DNA of 5,860 nucleotides, from contig NVTG01000090.1 in NCBI GenBank assembly GCA_002401495.1, positions 1 through 5,860 on the forward strand. Direction: 5' to 3'. Of this stretch, positions 5,291-5,860 are shown in pieces. The position numbers and the translations under genes were made by a program. This stretch comes from Candidatus Kaiserbacteria bacterium (lineage in GTDB: Bacteria; Patescibacteria; Paceibacteria; UBA9973; UBA2100). A model generated the notes under the pieces. The model saw nothing but the letters and a program-made list of their open reading frames with translations. It did no database searches and was not told the origin of the DNA. The number at the start of each line of letters is the position of its first letter. Position 1 is the first letter of the stretch.

Positions 5291-5860
5291 TCACTTTGTA
5301 AGAAGGGCTGACTCACGTAGTTTTTCCAGTTTCGTGCTCAAAGATATCCAGGACTCTTCAAGTTGTTCGAGGCTGCTCTGGTCATTGCTGATTTGTTGGG
5401 CCACTTGACTGGCCTCAAGCCCAGAGAGTCTCAGTAGGGCTTGGTTTTGTTCTTCTACGGCACTGCGGAGTTGTTCTAATTTGGATTCGACATTGGTAAT
5501 TTTTTTTTCAGCCTGGCGAATTTCTTTGGCGACTTTTTTTTGCCGATCTTTGTGATTGGCTTTTTTTGCATTTTTTCCGTTAGAGTTCTTTTCTGCAGAG
5601 TTTTTCGAATTCGTGGAGTCGGTGTCGCCGAGCTCTTTGTCGGCCCAGACACCTTTTTTGAGACTCCAGAGGTATTCGTCATATGTGCCGGGGAAGAGGT
5701 CGACTCGGTGGTCACGGATTTCGACAATTTTGCTGGCGACGCGACCGATGAACGAGCGATCGTGGCTAACTAATACGACGGTGCCGCTGTAATTTCGCAA
5801 AGCCTCGGTGAGTGCTTCGACGGTGTGAAAATCGAGATGGTTGGTCGGTTCGTCGAGCAG
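5291..5860 (-). CDS. ABC-F family ATPase, C-terminal part (5' end beyond window)
   Basis: The reading frame is open to the right window edge, so the start lies outside and only the last 189 residues are visible. They begin with the Walker B and D-loop signature LLDEPTNHLD of ABC-F proteins, including the catalytic Glu, followed by the H-switch VSHDR (31-35 of the visible part). FPGTYDEYL (56-64) then marks the end of the second nucleotide-binding domain. A Lys/Asn/Ser-rich low-complexity linker (about 75-105) leads to a long coiled coil (about 105-185), the ABC_tran_CTD-like tail seen in YheS- and Uup-type members. ABC-F proteins are soluble and act on ribosomes in translation or antibiotic protection; which subfamily this is cannot be told without the N-terminal half. 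Several long A-tracts occur in the linker and coiled-coil coding region. It is convergent with holB. Confidence 0.9.
   Translation of the reverse strand: MLDEPTNHLDFHTVEALTEALRNYSGTVVLVSHDRSFIGRVASKIVEIRDHRVDLFPGTYDEYLWSLKKGVWADKELGDTDSTNSKNSAEKNSNGKNAKKANHKDRQKKVAKEIRQAEKKITNVESKLEQLRSAVEEQNQALLRLSGLEASQVAQQISNDQSSLEQLEESWISLSTKLEKLRESALLTK

Noticed and set aside
5540..5792. Two overlapping + strand open frames rich in Phe and Val.
   Set aside because: They are antisense to the A-rich coding sequence of the ABC-F gene; the Phe-rich composition is a by-product of Lys codons on the other strand.
1..5860. Search by eye for tRNA or rRNA genes, CRISPR repeats, insertion sequences, integrase sites and toxin-antitoxin pairs.
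   Set aside because: None seen; the window is nearly filled by housekeeping and signalling genes.

Overview
The window is a housekeeping-type bacterial chromosomal segment of moderate GC (by eye mid-to-upper 40s percent). It shows no sign of plasmid, phage, transposon or CRISPR sequence. Six complete protein genes and one gene cut by the right edge are packed with little spacing. The gene mix suggests a Gram-negative deltaproteobacterium-like organism, most likely of the Bdellovibrionota: SecG with a charged tail, a FecR-like protein with an AgmX/PglI-type C-terminus, a stand-alone REC-GAF protein, and tmk-holB. This lineage call is inference from protein style; no rRNA or marker alignment was possible.

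Layout. Positions 1-123 hold no gene I can support. A gene on the + strand (124-1212) encodes a HAD-fold protein resembling the APP1/DUF2183 phosphatidate-phosphatase domain, with a long C-terminal part I do not recognise. It meets tail to tail, with a 4-nt overlap of stop codons, a minus-strand pair: secG (2388-2050) and, 13 nt downstream, a membrane-anchored FecR-like/AgmX-C-terminal protein (2036-1209). secG has a good sigma-70-like promoter and a clear Shine-Dalgarno. Upstream of secG, on the same strand, lies a REC-GAF response regulator (3458-2502). It diverges from tmk (3554-4198) across a short shared promoter region. tmk overlaps holB (4183-5148) by 16 nt. After holB comes a 142-nt convergent gap with nested inverted repeats, then the C-terminal end of an ABC-F ATPase on the minus strand (5860-5291, truncated by the window edge).

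How the genes fit together. tmk and holB form a replication pair: dTMP to dTDP, and the delta-prime subunit of the polymerase III clamp loader. secG supplies the small SecYEG subunit, and the protein co-transcribed with it is itself predicted to be inserted in the inner membrane with a large periplasmic part. The REC-GAF protein and the HAD protein have no obvious functional tie to their neighbours.

I do not see a convincing new multi-gene system. The points most worth a second look are the HAD protein's uncharacterised C-terminal half, the secG-FecR/AgmX pair, a perfect 9-bp inverted repeat around the secG promoter, the structured gap after holB, and a run of long A-tracts in the ABC-F linker.
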